Below, piece after piece: positions 25,654 through 33,873 of a stretch of 64,000 nucleotides of DNA (within the stretch, counting starts at the first letter, position 1; the number at the start of each line of letters is the position of its first letter). The notes beneath the pieces were generated by a model that was not told where the DNA came from, made no database searches, and was given only the letters and a program-made list of their open reading frames with translations. Where the stretch lies: contig NZ_JADWMY010000008.1 in assembly GCF_015767275.1 (NCBI RefSeq), forward strand, positions 1-64,000, read 5' to 3'. Position numbers and translations under genes: made by a program. Origin of the DNA: Herbaspirillum sp. AP02 (lineage in GTDB: Bacteria; Pseudomonadota; Gammaproteobacteria; Burkholderiales; Burkholderiaceae_D).

Positions 25654-26901
25654 TCAGTCGGCCGCCAGGGCCTTGCGTGGCGCTTGCAGACCTTCGCGGC
25701 GGAACTGGAAGTGCATCCACACCAGCGAAATGCAGACCGTGCCGTAGAGCAGCATGAAGCAGGAGCTGCGCACGCCTGTGACGTCCAGCACCACGCCGAA
25801 CAGGATGGGCAGGATGAAACCGCCCAGCCCGCCGGCCAGGCCGACGATGCCGGAGACCGCGCCGATGTTGCTGCTGTAGTCGTCGGAGATGAACTTGAAG
25901 ACCGAGGCCTTGCCCACTGCCATGGCCACCCCGACCACCATCAGCAGTACCGTGAAAAGCACCGGGCTCAGTCCGATGTGGAAGCGCTGCGCGCCACCCA
26001 CGGTCTGGATGGTGAAATCGGTCTGTGGATAAGACAGCAGGAAGAAGGCGACCCAGCAGACCCACATCACCCACCAGGTGACCTGGTAGGCGCCGTACTT
26101 GTCGGAGAGCCAGCCGCCCAGGGCGCGCAGTACGCCACCGGGCAGCGAGAAGCAGGCTGCCAGCAGGGCGGCGGTCTTGATGTCGAACCCGTATTCGGTG
26201 ACGTAGTACTTGACCATCCACAGGCTCAGGCCCACATAGCCGCCGAAGACCACCGAGTAATACTGGCAATAGCGCCAGACCCTGGGGTCCTTGAGCATGC
26301 GCACCTGATCCATGAAGCCGGTGTCGGACTTGACCTGGTGCGCCGGGTCGGTGGACGAGCCGAGCCAGAACAGCAGGGCCGCCGCCAGCATCAGGCCGGC
26401 ATAGACCTTGGGCACCAGCACCCAGCCGCCGGCGGCGATGAGTACGGGTGCCACGAACTTGTTGACCGCCGCGCCCGAGTTGCCGGCGCCGAACACACCC
26501 ATGGCCAGGCCCTGGCGTTCCTTCTTGAACCAGCGCGCCACATAGGGGGTGCCGACCGAGAAGGAGCCACCGGCCAGGCCCACGAACAGGCCCAGTACCA
26601 GGAAGTGCCAGAAGGCGGTGGCGTAGGAAATCAGCCAGATCGGGACCACCGTGCACAGCATCAGGATGAAGAACACGATGCGTCCGCCGTAGCGGTCGGT
26701 CCAGATACCCAGCGGCACCCGGATCAGGGAGCCGGTCAGTACCGGCATGGCGGTGAGCAGGCCGAATTCGGTTTCGTTCAGGTGCAGGGCATTCTTGATG
26801 GGGATGCCGATGACCCCGAACATCATCCAGATGGTGAAGCAGACAGTGAATGCGAGCGTGCTGGAACCCAGCACGCCATAGGCCTTGCGCTGGTCGGACA
26901 T
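25654..26901 (-). CDS. narK1: Nitrate transporter NarK1-type (major facilitator superfamily)
   Basis: A 415-residue membrane protein with about 12 helices, belonging to the shorter NarK1/NasA-like branch thought to bring nitrate in by proton symport. The nitrate signature GAGNSGAAVNKFVAP lies in helix 5 and GIVGLAGGLGGFI in helix 11. A strong AGGAGG ribosome binding site precedes the ATG by five bases. As the first gene of the nar run, it probably carries the main nitrate-responsive promoter in the 160 bp upstream; a 28-bp palindrome is there, but no complete FNR site (TTGAT-N4-ATCAA) was found by eye. Confidence 0.92.
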   Translation of the reverse strand: MSDQRKAYGVLGSSTLAFTVCFTIWMMFGVIGIPIKNALHLNETEFGLLTAMPVLTGSLIRVPLGIWTDRYGGRIVFFILMLCTVVPIWLISYATAFWHFLVLGLFVGLAGGSFSVGTPYVARWFKKERQGLAMGVFGAGNSGAAVNKFVAPVLIAAGGWVLVPKVYAGLMLAAALLFWLGSSTDPAHQVKSDTGFMDQVRMLKDPRVWRYCQYYSVVFGGYVGLSLWMVKYYVTEYGFDIKTAALLAACFSLPGGVLRALGGWLSDKYGAYQVTWWVMWVCWVAFFLLSYPQTDFTIQTVGGAQRFHIGLSPVLFTVLLMVVGVAMAVGKASVFKFISDDYSSNIGAVSGIVGLAGGLGGFILPILFGVVLDVTGVRSSCFMLLYGTVCISLVWMHFQFRREGLQAPRKALAAD

Positions 26902-27019
26902 GGAGCCTCCTGCGGATGTTGATCGATGGGTCCAGCTTAGCGATCGGTGCAGGCCGGCAACATCGGTCCGACGGAGAGGCGGGGGAAGGGAGAAGAGGGA
27001 GGCAGTAAGGGCAGGCTGC

Positions 27020-27047
27020 CCGCCGGAAGAACTAGTTCTTCCGGCGG
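27020..27047. promoter_or_regulatory. Perfect 28-bp palindrome upstream of narK1
   Basis: A gapless palindrome with centre AGAACTAGTTCT and arms CCGCCGGA/TCCGGCGG lies about 120-147 bp upstream of the narK1 start and 17 bp behind the stop of the 94-residue gene. A smaller inverted repeat (GGGCA-GGC-TGCCC) adjoins it at 27009-27021. It could be a dimeric regulator operator or a hairpin ending the upstream transcript; no T-run is present. Confidence 0.5.
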
Positions 27048-27063
27048 AGCAGGTCAGGCCAGG

Positions 27064-27348
27064 TCAGCTTGCTGACAGGGTCTGCTCGGCTTTGTCCAGC
27101 CAGGTGGCGAGGCTGTCGGTAAGGTCCTTCTGGCTGAAGGAACAGCTTTCCTCGGTGAAGAGGCTGCCGGCTTCGAGGCGGCCCAGCAGGTCTTCGGCGA
27201 CCTGCTGGTAGCGGGGTGGCAGGGCTTGCATCACGTCGTCGCGGGCGCGCCAGGTGGTGCACAGGGTGGCGATGCTGGCGCGTTGTTCGCACAGCGCGGT
27301 GAGGGCCTCGCGCATGGGGGCCAGTTGCAGGGCGGCGGGGTGGCTCAT
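27064..27348 (-). CDS. Hypothetical protein, 94 residues
   Basis: I do not recognise this protein. It is predicted helical, acidic to neutral, with no signal peptide or membrane helix, and one Cys pair region (LCEQRASIATLC). Codon use and GC pattern are like its neighbours, and an opposite-strand frame is no better. It ends 17 bp before the palindrome upstream of narK1 and starts 13 bp after the MAPEG gene stop, so it is probably co-transcribed with that gene. It may be a small conserved protein restricted to this genus. Confidence 0.6.
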   Translation of the reverse strand: MSHPAALQLAPMREALTALCEQRASIATLCTTWRARDDVMQALPPRYQQVAEDLLGRLEAGSLFTEESCSFSQKDLTDSLATWLDKAEQTLSAS

Positions 27349-27361
27349 GGTGGGCTCCCGG

Positions 27362-27742
27362 TCAGGCGCGGGCGGCGATGACGAACAGCGCGATCACGCT
27401 CAGGTAGCCGACCGACCATACCGCGGAGCGGGCCGAGGGTTTGTCGTTCAGGTAGAACAGGGTATAGAGCAGGCGGGCGGCGATGAAGACCACGCTGGCG
27501 ATATCGATCTGGCCCTGGGCTGCGCCGGCCTGCTGCGCCACCAGCACGGCGGCGGCGAAGAAGGGGAAGGCTTCGAAGTGGTTGCGGTGGGCGTAGTCGG
27601 CGCGGCGGCGCACACCGGTCTGCTGGTCCAGCCAGGCACGCGGTTCGGCGTTGTCGAAGTCCTTGCGACCGCGCTTGGCCACCACGATGGTGAACACCGG
27701 CATCAGGCCGGCGATCAGGATGCACCAATTGGACAGGGTCAT
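27362..27742 (-). CDS. MAPEG-family membrane protein
   Basis: A 126-residue protein with four transmembrane helices and the MAPEG pattern (membrane-associated proteins in eicosanoid and glutathione metabolism): ADYAHRNHFEAFPFFAAAVL in the second helix region, then IAARLLYTLFYLND. Bacterial members are mostly of unknown substrate; some have glutathione transferase activity. It lies alone between a putative metallopeptidase and the 94-residue hypothetical gene. Confidence 0.85.
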   Translation of the reverse strand: MTLSNWCILIAGLMPVFTIVVAKRGRKDFDNAEPRAWLDQQTGVRRRADYAHRNHFEAFPFFAAAVLVAQQAGAAQGQIDIASVVFIAARLLYTLFYLNDKPSARSAVWSVGYLSVIALFVIAARA

Positions 27743-27815
27743 GGGTTCAGTCTCCTCGTTGTGTTGTCGTGTTCGATGGTAGATACGGTGCGCTCAAGCT
27801 GCGTTCAGGATCGGC

Positions 27816-28703
27816 TCACAGCTCCTTGGCCGCGAAGGTATTGCAGGCGCTGACCTTGCCTTCATTGATGCCGCGCTTGAACCAGGTCACGCGCTGGGCG
27901 GAGGTGCCGTGGGTGAAGGAGTCCGGCACCACCACGCCGCGCGCCTGGCGCTGCAGGGCGTCGTCGCCGATGGCGGAGGCGGCGTGCAGGGCGTCTTCGA
28001 TGTCCCCTTCTTCCAGGATGTGACGCGCCTGGTTGGCGTGGAAGGCCCAGACCCCGGCGAAGCAGTCGGCCTGCAGTTCCAGTCGTACCGACATGGCATT
28101 GGCCTGCTTTTCGGTGGCATTGCGGCGGGCCGCATCGACCTTGTCGGAGATGCCCATCAGGTGTTGCACGTGGTGGCCGACTTCATGGGCGATCACATAG
28201 GCCTGGGCGAAGTTGCCGGAGACCTTGAAACGCTGCTTCATCAGTTCATAGAAGGACAGGTCGATATAGACCTTCTGGTCGCCCGGGCAATAGAAGGGAC
28301 CGGTGGCGGTCTGGCCGGTGCCGCAGGCGGTCGGCGTGCTGCCGGAAAACAGTACCAGCTTGGGCCGCGCATACTGCTTGCCATTGGCGGCGAAGATCTG
28401 GCCCCAGGTGTCTTCGGTATCGGCCAGGACGGTGGAGACGAAGCGCGCCATCTGGTCGTTGGGCGAGGGTTTGTGGGCCGGCGCCTGTTGCTGTACCGGC
28501 ACCGGGCCGCCCCCGCCGGAGAGCAGGTTGAGCATGGTCAGCGGGTTGATGCCCAGGAAATACGATGCCACCAGCGCCACCGCCACCGTGCCCAGGCCAA
28601 TGGATCGGCCGCCGAAGCCGAAGCCACCGCCGCCTCCACCACCGCCACCCTCACCACGGCGGTCTTCCACGTTGTCGCTTTCGCGATTGCCTTCCCATTT
28701 CAT
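27816..28703 (-). CDS. ypfJ: Neutral zinc metallopeptidase, YpfJ family
   Basis: A 295-residue membrane-anchored protein. A Gly-rich, charged N-terminal stretch (residues 1-32) is followed by one transmembrane helix (about 36-52) and a Pro/Gln linker. The C-terminal domain carries the zinc-site motif HEVGHH (173-178) and the downstream ELQADCFAG with the third ligand. This is the YpfJ/zinc_peptidase family, whose substrates are unknown. Start is the ATG at 28703, since the upstream open frame extends far beyond normal family length. It is divergent from fadE. Confidence 0.9.
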   Translation of the reverse strand: MKWEGNRESDNVEDRRGEGGGGGGGGGFGFGGRSIGLGTVAVALVASYFLGINPLTMLNLLSGGGGPVPVQQQAPAHKPSPNDQMARFVSTVLADTEDTWGQIFAANGKQYARPKLVLFSGSTPTACGTGQTATGPFYCPGDQKVYIDLSFYELMKQRFKVSGNFAQAYVIAHEVGHHVQHLMGISDKVDAARRNATEKQANAMSVRLELQADCFAGVWAFHANQARHILEEGDIEDALHAASAIGDDALQRQARGVVVPDSFTHGTSAQRVTWFKRGINEGKVSACNTFAAKEL

Positions 28704-29015
28704 GATTCGATCCTTTGCGGCAGCCTGTCTGCAATGCCCGGATTGTAATGGATGACATGGGGCGCCGGCTTGTCGGGCGTTGTCTGACGGGGCCGGGCAG
28801 GTTCCGTCCGATTCCGCCGGATGAGCTGACAGGGTATCGTGCAAGGCGGCGCAGGCCACCGTTGCCCGATACCGGGATGCGCGCTTGGCGCTATTGGCAT
28901 TCGGTGCCACACTGGCGGCACCAATCGCTGTACTCATCGCTGCACCGCCAGCGGCACCACTGGCTGCATCCGTGCACAACAAGCACGACAAGCACGACAA
29001 CACAGGAGGCGACAC
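28704..29015. other. Divergent intergenic region between ypfJ and fadE
   Basis: About 310 bp without a supportable gene. It ends in a strong AGGAGG ribosome binding site (about 29004-29009) for fadE. Just before it, CAAGCACGA occurs twice in tandem (about 28979-28997). A promoter for each gene must lie here, but I could not fix clear -35/-10 pairs. Confidence 0.5.
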
Positions 29016-31478
29016 ATGATCATCTGGCTCATCCTTCTCATTGCAAGCGCACTGGCACTGATGATGGCGCGCGCCAGCGCCTGGGTCTGGCTGGTCGCCG
29101 AAGCGGTGCTGGTCTGGCTGGGGGGTGCCCTGGCCGATATCGACTGGCCGGTGCGGGTGCTGCTGGCGATCCTGTTCTTTACGCCGACCTTGCTGGTGGC
29201 GATCCGTTCGGTGCGGCAGTCGCTGATGACACGCCCGGCGCTGGACACCTTCGCCAGGGTCGCGCCGCGCATGTCGGACACCGAACGCGACGCCATCGAA
29301 GCCGGCACCGTCTGGTGGGATGCCGAGCTGTTCTCCGGCAAGCCGGACTGGGCGCGCCTGTTCATGCTGCCGCCGCCACGCCTCACGCCCGAGGAGCAGG
29401 CTTTCCTTGATCAGGAGGTCGAGCAGTTGTGCGCCATGGTCAGCGACTGGGATACCAGCGTGAAGACCCAGGACTTGCCGCCCGAGGCCTGGCAGTTCAT
29501 CAAGGAACGTGGTTTCCTGGGCATGATCATTCCGCGCCAGTATGGCGGCAAGCAGTTCTCGGCCTATATGCATTCGCAGGTGGTGATGAAGCTGGCCTCA
29601 CGCAGTTCGGCTGCGGCCATCGCGGTGATGGTGCCCAATTCGCTGGGGCCGGCCGAACTGCTGCTGCACTACGGTACCGAGGCGCAGAAGAACCACTACC
29701 TGCCACGCCTGGCACAGGGGCTGGAGATCCCCTGCTTCGCGCTCACCAGTCCGTATGCGGGTTCTGATGCGGCGGCCATTCCCGATATCGGCGTCGTCTG
29801 CAAGGGCATGCATGAGGGGCGCGAGACGCTGGGTTTCCGCGTCACCTGGAGCAAGCGCTACATCACCCTGGCGCCGATTGCCACCGTGCTGGGCCTGGCG
29901 TTCCGGGCACGCGATCCGCACGGTCTGCTGGGTAGCGCCCTGGAGCCCGGTATCACCTGCGCGCTGATCCCCACCGACCATCCTGGGGTGATCACCGGTC
30001 GTCGTCACTGGCCGCTCAATGCGGTGTTCCAGAATGGTCCGACCGAGGGGCGCGATGTCTTCATCCCGATCGAATGGGTGATTGGCGGCGTGGCCCAGGT
30101 CGGGCGCGGCTGGCGCATGCTGATGGAATGCCTGGCGGCGGGACGGGCGATCTCGCTGCCGTCTTCCAGCGTCGGTTTTTCCAAGATGGCGGTGCGCGGT
30201 ACCAGCGCCTATGCCGCCATGCGGCGCCAGTTCAAGATCGAGATCGGCAAGTTCGAGGGCGTGCAGGAAGCGCTGGCGCGCATGGGCGGGCACCTCTACA
30301 TGATGGATGCCACGCGCCGGTTGTCGGCGCTGGCGGTGGATGCGGGCGAAAAGCCGTCGGTGATCTCGGCCATCTCCAAGTACCACGTCACCGAGCGCGG
30401 GCGCATGGTGGTCAACGACGGCATGGATGTGATCGGTGGCAAGGGCATCTGCATGGGGCCAGGCAATTTCCTGGCGCGGGTGTACCAGCAGATTCCGATC
30501 GCCATCACGGTGGAGGGCGCCAACATCCTGACGCGCTGCCTGATCATTTTCGGCCAGGGGGCGATCCGTTGCCATCCCTATGTACTGCAGGAGCTGGCCG
30601 CCGCCTCGGAAGAGGATCGCGAACGCGCGGTGCAGGCCTTCGACCGGCTGCTGTTCGCGCACCTGTCCTTCGCGGCGGCCAATGCGGCGCGCAGCCTGGT
30701 GGGTGGCATCAGTGGTGGCTGGCTGTTGCCGGCGCCGTCACAGGCGGCGCATGCCACGCGCCGCTACTACCGCGCGGTGGTCCACCTGTCCTCGGCTTTT
30801 GCCTTGCTGACCGATGTCAGCATGGGGGTGCTGGGTGGCTCGCTCAAGTTCCGCGAGCGCATCTCGGCGCGGCTGGGTGACGTGCTTTCGCAGTTGTACC
30901 TGGTGTCGGCGGTGTTGAAGCGTTTCGAGGATGAAGGCCGTCAGGAAGCTGACCAGCCCTACGTCGACTGGTCGGTGCAGGATGCCCTGAACCGGGCGCA
31001 GGAAGCCATCATCGAGGTCTTGCACAACTTTCCCAATCGTCCGGTGGCGTTGCTGCTGCGGGTGCTGATCTTCCCGTTGGGGCTGCCCTATCGCAAGCCG
31101 TCGGATGTACTCGGCACGCTGGTGGCGCGTGCCATGCAGACCCCGGGCGAGAGCCGCGACCGGCTGGTGTCCGATGCCTACCTGCCGCGCGAGGGTGATC
31201 CACTGGCGTGCGGTGAGCAGGCTTTTGCACTGGTGCCGGTGGTGCAGCAGCTGGAGCAGCGGCTCAAGCCCGATATCAAGGACGGCAGGCTGCCGCCGAT
31301 GCCTCAGAGCCTGCGCGAGCTGCCGGCCTGGAGTGCGTTGGCCCAGGAGCGCGGCCTGATCTCGCTGCAGGAGAAGGAAGCGCTGGATGCTTTCGCCCAC
31401 TATGGGGACCTCTGCGTGCAGGTGGACGACTTTGCGGCCGACTTCGATCGGGCCCAGAACATGGCAGACGCTTCCTAG
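29016..31478 (+). CDS. fadE: Acyl-CoA dehydrogenase FadE
   Basis: Performs the first oxidation step of fatty-acid beta-oxidation (acyl-CoA to trans-2-enoyl-CoA). The 820 residues match the large gammaproteobacterial-type FadE. Two N-terminal hydrophobic segments (about 2-21 and 26-60) anchor it to the membrane. The acyl-CoA dehydrogenase core follows, with FLGMIIPRQYGG, FALTSPYAGSDA and EGANILTRCLIIFGQGA. The C-terminal extension of about 300 residues is DUF1974. The ATG at 29016 is chosen because AGGAGG lies just upstream; a frame open from 28839 has no family support. Confidence 0.94.
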   Translation: MIIWLILLIASALALMMARASAWVWLVAEAVLVWLGGALADIDWPVRVLLAILFFTPTLLVAIRSVRQSLMTRPALDTFARVAPRMSDTERDAIEAGTVWWDAELFSGKPDWARLFMLPPPRLTPEEQAFLDQEVEQLCAMVSDWDTSVKTQDLPPEAWQFIKERGFLGMIIPRQYGGKQFSAYMHSQVVMKLASRSSAAAIAVMVPNSLGPAELLLHYGTEAQKNHYLPRLAQGLEIPCFALTSPYAGSDAAAIPDIGVVCKGMHEGRETLGFRVTWSKRYITLAPIATVLGLAFRARDPHGLLGSALEPGITCALIPTDHPGVITGRRHWPLNAVFQNGPTEGRDVFIPIEWVIGGVAQVGRGWRMLMECLAAGRAISLPSSSVGFSKMAVRGTSAYAAMRRQFKIEIGKFEGVQEALARMGGHLYMMDATRRLSALAVDAGEKPSVISAISKYHVTERGRMVVNDGMDVIGGKGICMGPGNFLARVYQQIPIAITVEGANILTRCLIIFGQGAIRCHPYVLQELAAASEEDRERAVQAFDRLLFAHLSFAAANAARSLVGGISGGWLLPAPSQAAHATRRYYRAVVHLSSAFALLTDVSMGVLGGSLKFRERISARLGDVLSQLYLVSAVLKRFEDEGRQEADQPYVDWSVQDALNRAQEAIIEVLHNFPNRPVALLLRVLIFPLGLPYRKPSDVLGTLVARAMQTPGESRDRLVSDAYLPREGDPLACGEQAFALVPVVQQLEQRLKPDIKDGRLPPMPQSLRELPAWSALAQERGLISLQEKEALDAFAHYGDLCVQVDDFAADFDRAQNMADAS

Positions 31479-31522
31479 TTGGCGTAAGCTGCCGGGTCTG
31501 GATGACTCCCACAGGATGAAGC

Positions 31523-32023
31523 ATGACCCGACAGCCCCGCATCTACCTCGCCGGTCCCGATGTCTTCGCGCGCGACTATGCCGCGCACAAGGCGCGCATC
31601 AAGCAATGGTGCGGTGAGCTGGGCTTGCTGGCCCTGTGTCCGGGCGATGATGAGGTACAGGGGGAGAGCAAGTCCGAGATCGCCCGGCGCATCTACGAAA
31701 TCAATGTGGCCCTGATCGATTCGGCCGATGGCGTGGTGGCCAATGTGCGCGATTTTCGCGGCCACGAGCCGGATTCGGGTACGGTCTTCGAGATCGGCTA
31801 TGCGGTCGGGCGCGGCAAGAAGGTGTGGTGCTACAACACGCCGGCGCTGGATCTGCTGGCCCAGGTGCCGCAGGGCGAACCCGGTTACTGTCGCGACGGC
31901 ATGCAGATCGAGGACTTCGGCCTACCGCGCAACCTGATGCTGGCGCATGCCGCCGAACTGGTGCAGGGCGATCTGCGCGCCTGCCTGGAGCAGGTGGCGC
32001 GCTGGCACGCCGGGCGGCGCTGA
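31523..32023 (+). CDS. Nucleoside 2-deoxyribosyltransferase
   Basis: A 166-residue cytoplasmic enzyme that exchanges the base of deoxynucleosides. The family N-terminus RIYLAGPDVF is present, as is the acidic active-site segment EPDSGTVFEIGYAVG, whose Glu is the expected nucleophile, and the VANVRDFRG motif. It begins 44 bp after fadE on the same strand, but function suggests an independent role in nucleotide salvage. No anomalies. Confidence 0.9.
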   Translation: MTRQPRIYLAGPDVFARDYAAHKARIKQWCGELGLLALCPGDDEVQGESKSEIARRIYEINVALIDSADGVVANVRDFRGHEPDSGTVFEIGYAVGRGKKVWCYNTPALDLLAQVPQGEPGYCRDGMQIEDFGLPRNLMLAHAAELVQGDLRACLEQVARWHAGRR

Positions 32024-32039
32024 GCGCGCCCCGCCGTCA

Positions 32040-32624
32040 TCATTGCAAGGGTAGGCGCCCCATCAGGTAGAACTCTTCATTGGGACGCATGCTGGTCACA
32101 TTAGCCAGTCGGTTCGACATGCCGAAGAAGGCCGCGATGGCCGCAATATCCCAGGCTTCCTCCTCCCCCCAGCCCTGCTCCCTGAGCCGGGCGAAATCTT
32201 CCTCGTTGACGGCCCAGGCGCTGGCCGACACCTTCATGGCGAAATCCAGCATGGCCTTCTGCTGCAGGCTGATGTCGGCCTTGCGGTAGTTGATCGCGAC
32301 CTGGTCGGCCAGCAAGGGGTCTTTGGCGCGAATGCGCAGGATCGCGCCATGCGCCACCACGCAGTACTGGCACTGGTTGGCGTTGCTGGTGGCGACCACG
32401 ATCATTTCGCGCTCGGCCTTGGTGAGCTTGCCGGGCTTGTCCATCAGGGCATCGTGATAGGCGAAGAAGGCGCGGAATTCGTCGGGCCGGTGCGCCAGTA
32501 CCAGGAAGACGTTGGGGATGAAGCCTGACTTTTCCTGCACCGCGAGGATGCGATGGCGGATGTCCTCGGGAAGCTCGTCCAGTTCGGGAATGGGGAAGCG
32601 GCCGATGGGGGCGGTCGGGGTCAT
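32040..32624 (-). CDS. AhpD-like peroxidase-related protein (carboxymuconolactone decarboxylase fold)
   Basis: A 194-residue protein with the AhpD-type redox motif NQCQYCVVAHG and a helical CMD fold. Such uncharacterised peroxidase-related enzymes probably use the CxxC pair and adjacent His for peroxide or disulfide chemistry. The start at 32624 (MTPTAPIGRFP) is favoured because the 18 extra residues of the longer frame look non-coding. It converges on the deoxyribosyltransferase gene and is divergent from the PadR regulator, so it could be one of that regulator's targets. Confidence 0.85.
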   Translation of the reverse strand: MTPTAPIGRFPIPELDELPEDIRHRILAVQEKSGFIPNVFLVLAHRPDEFRAFFAYHDALMDKPGKLTKAEREMIVVATSNANQCQYCVVAHGAILRIRAKDPLLADQVAINYRKADISLQQKAMLDFAMKVSASAWAVNEEDFARLREQGWGEEEAWDIAAIAAFFGMSNRLANVTSMRPNEEFYLMGRLPLQ

Positions 32625-32765
32625 GTGGGTCTCCTGTTGTGGTGGTAGGCAGGGCGGTGGATGCCCCGGACACAACATAGCACTTCTTCCGTGCGCTCAA
32701 TGTCGCCAGGCTGACGGTGAAGCCTTTTGCTTCAGAGCTTGATCATAAGAAATGAAAATATGTTT

Positions 32766-32804
32766 AAGATATATCTTGAAATATTCAGATTAAAGATATA
32801 TCTT
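32766..32804 (+). promoter_or_regulatory. Two identical 12-bp palindromes (AAGATATATCTT), probable operator of the PadR gene
   Basis: AAGATATATCTT is found at 32766-32777 and 32793-32804, centres 27 bp apart, in an AT-rich stretch quite unlike the surrounding DNA. It lies 89-128 bp upstream of the padR-like start and between it and the divergent AhpD-like gene. Spacing and symmetry fit cooperative binding of dimers. The assignment to the PadR protein is inference. Confidence 0.65.
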
Positions 32805-32892
32805 GGCTATATCGATCGACATGCAGCGTGCGTCAGTCGCTGCCCTCAGGGCCTGTGAACAGGCCCTGGCAAACCGACAAGAAGGAAACACC

Positions 32893-33519
32893 ATGTTCAA
32901 GCATTTATTCGGCCACCACGGCCAACCCGGCCACGGCCCCATGCACCAGCGCCACGACCGTCCACACCATGGCGGCGGCATGTTCGATGAAGAAGGCCAT
33001 CGCGGCTACCACGGGCCGCGTGGCCGCGAGGGGGGCGGTGGTGGCGGTCGCGGTGCGCGCATGTTCGAACAGGGCGCACTGCGTATTGTGATGTTGCACC
33101 TGTTGCAGGAAAAACCGCGCCACGGCTACGACATGATCAAGGCCATCGAGCAGTTGGTCGGCGGTGGCTACAGCCCCAGCCCGGGCGTGATCTATCCGAC
33201 CCTGACCCTGCTGGAAGAAATGGGCCATGCCTCGGTACAGGGTGAGGAGGGCGGCAAGAAGCTCTACACCATCAGCGCCGAGGGCCGCACGCATCTGGAA
33301 GAGAAGGAAAACGCCGAGGTGTTGCAGCAGGTGCTGCACAAGTTCGAACTGCGTCGCCAGGAACGTCCGGATGCCGATTCGCCGGAACTGCGCCGGGCGG
33401 TCCAGAACTTCCGCATGGCGCTGCATACGCGCCTGGCCAAGGGCAAGCTGGAGCAGCAAGAACTGCATGCCATCATCGACATCATCGATCGCGCCGCCGT
33501 CGCGGTGGAGCGGGCCTGA
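32893..33519 (+). CDS. PadR-family regulator with His-rich N-terminus (YqjI-like)
   Basis: A 208-residue transcription factor. The first 40 residues contain ten His (for example HHGQPGHGPMHQRH), then a Gly/Arg linker and a PadR winged helix from about residue 57 (LRIVMLHLLQEKPRHGYDM; SPGVIYPTLTLLEEMG), ending with a dimerisation helix. E. coli YqjI, a nickel-responsive repressor, has the same plan, so metal sensing is likely. AAGAAGG precedes the ATG; the longer frame from 32803 is rejected because it would run through the operator. It is followed after 29 bp by the DUF3861 gene. The iron reductase gene linked to YqjI in E. coli is not here. Confidence 0.87.
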   Translation: MFKHLFGHHGQPGHGPMHQRHDRPHHGGGMFDEEGHRGYHGPRGREGGGGGGRGARMFEQGALRIVMLHLLQEKPRHGYDMIKAIEQLVGGGYSPSPGVIYPTLTLLEEMGHASVQGEEGGKKLYTISAEGRTHLEEKENAEVLQQVLHKFELRRQERPDADSPELRRAVQNFRMALHTRLAKGKLEQQELHAIIDIIDRAAVAVERA

Positions 33520-33548
33520 GCCCCAAAGAAGCAAGCAAGGAGAGCAAC

Positions 33549-33851
33549 ATGAAGGAACATCGCTACCGTATCACCCTGGAACACCTGGCCACGGCGTCGG
33601 AGGGGCAGACGCTGCATGAGCCCATCAGTTTTGAGGCCGGTAACCATGACGATATCTTCAGTATCGTCGAGCGCCTGCGCGGCAATGGCCAGTTCGACAG
33701 CGATACCAGCGCGCAGCTGGCGCTGGGGCTGAAACTGTTTTCCGAGGTGATGCTGAAGAACCGCAAGCATCCCCTGTTCGAAGACATCCAGCCGGCCCTG
33801 CGCGACTTCATCATGAAGTTGAAGGCGCAGGGCAAGGCCACCGCAGAATAA
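33549..33851 (+). CDS. DUF3861-family protein
   Basis: A 100-residue cytoplasmic protein of unknown function matching the DUF3861 pattern: RYRITLEHLAT at the start, then HDDIFSIVERLRG and LGLKLFSEVMLKNRKHPLF. It has a good AGGAG ribosome site and follows the PadR-type regulator by 29 bp, so it is likely in the same transcript and under the same control. No membrane or signal features. Confidence 0.82.
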   Translation: MKEHRYRITLEHLATASEGQTLHEPISFEAGNHDDIFSIVERLRGNGQFDSDTSAQLALGLKLFSEVMLKNRKHPLFEDIQPALRDFIMKLKAQGKATAE

Positions 33852-33873
33852 AGCGCGTCGGCCAGCGCTGGCC

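Noticed and set aside
26902..27063. FNR box ahead of narK1
   Set aside because: Only one half-site (TTGAT at about 26926) is present, without the matching ATCAA, and it lies too close to the start codon.
28839..29019. Short frame ending in ATGA at the fadE start, with a hydrophobic then His-rich sequence, as a possible leader peptide
   Set aside because: It has only TTG codons as possible starts and no ribosome site; the strong AGGAGG serves fadE.
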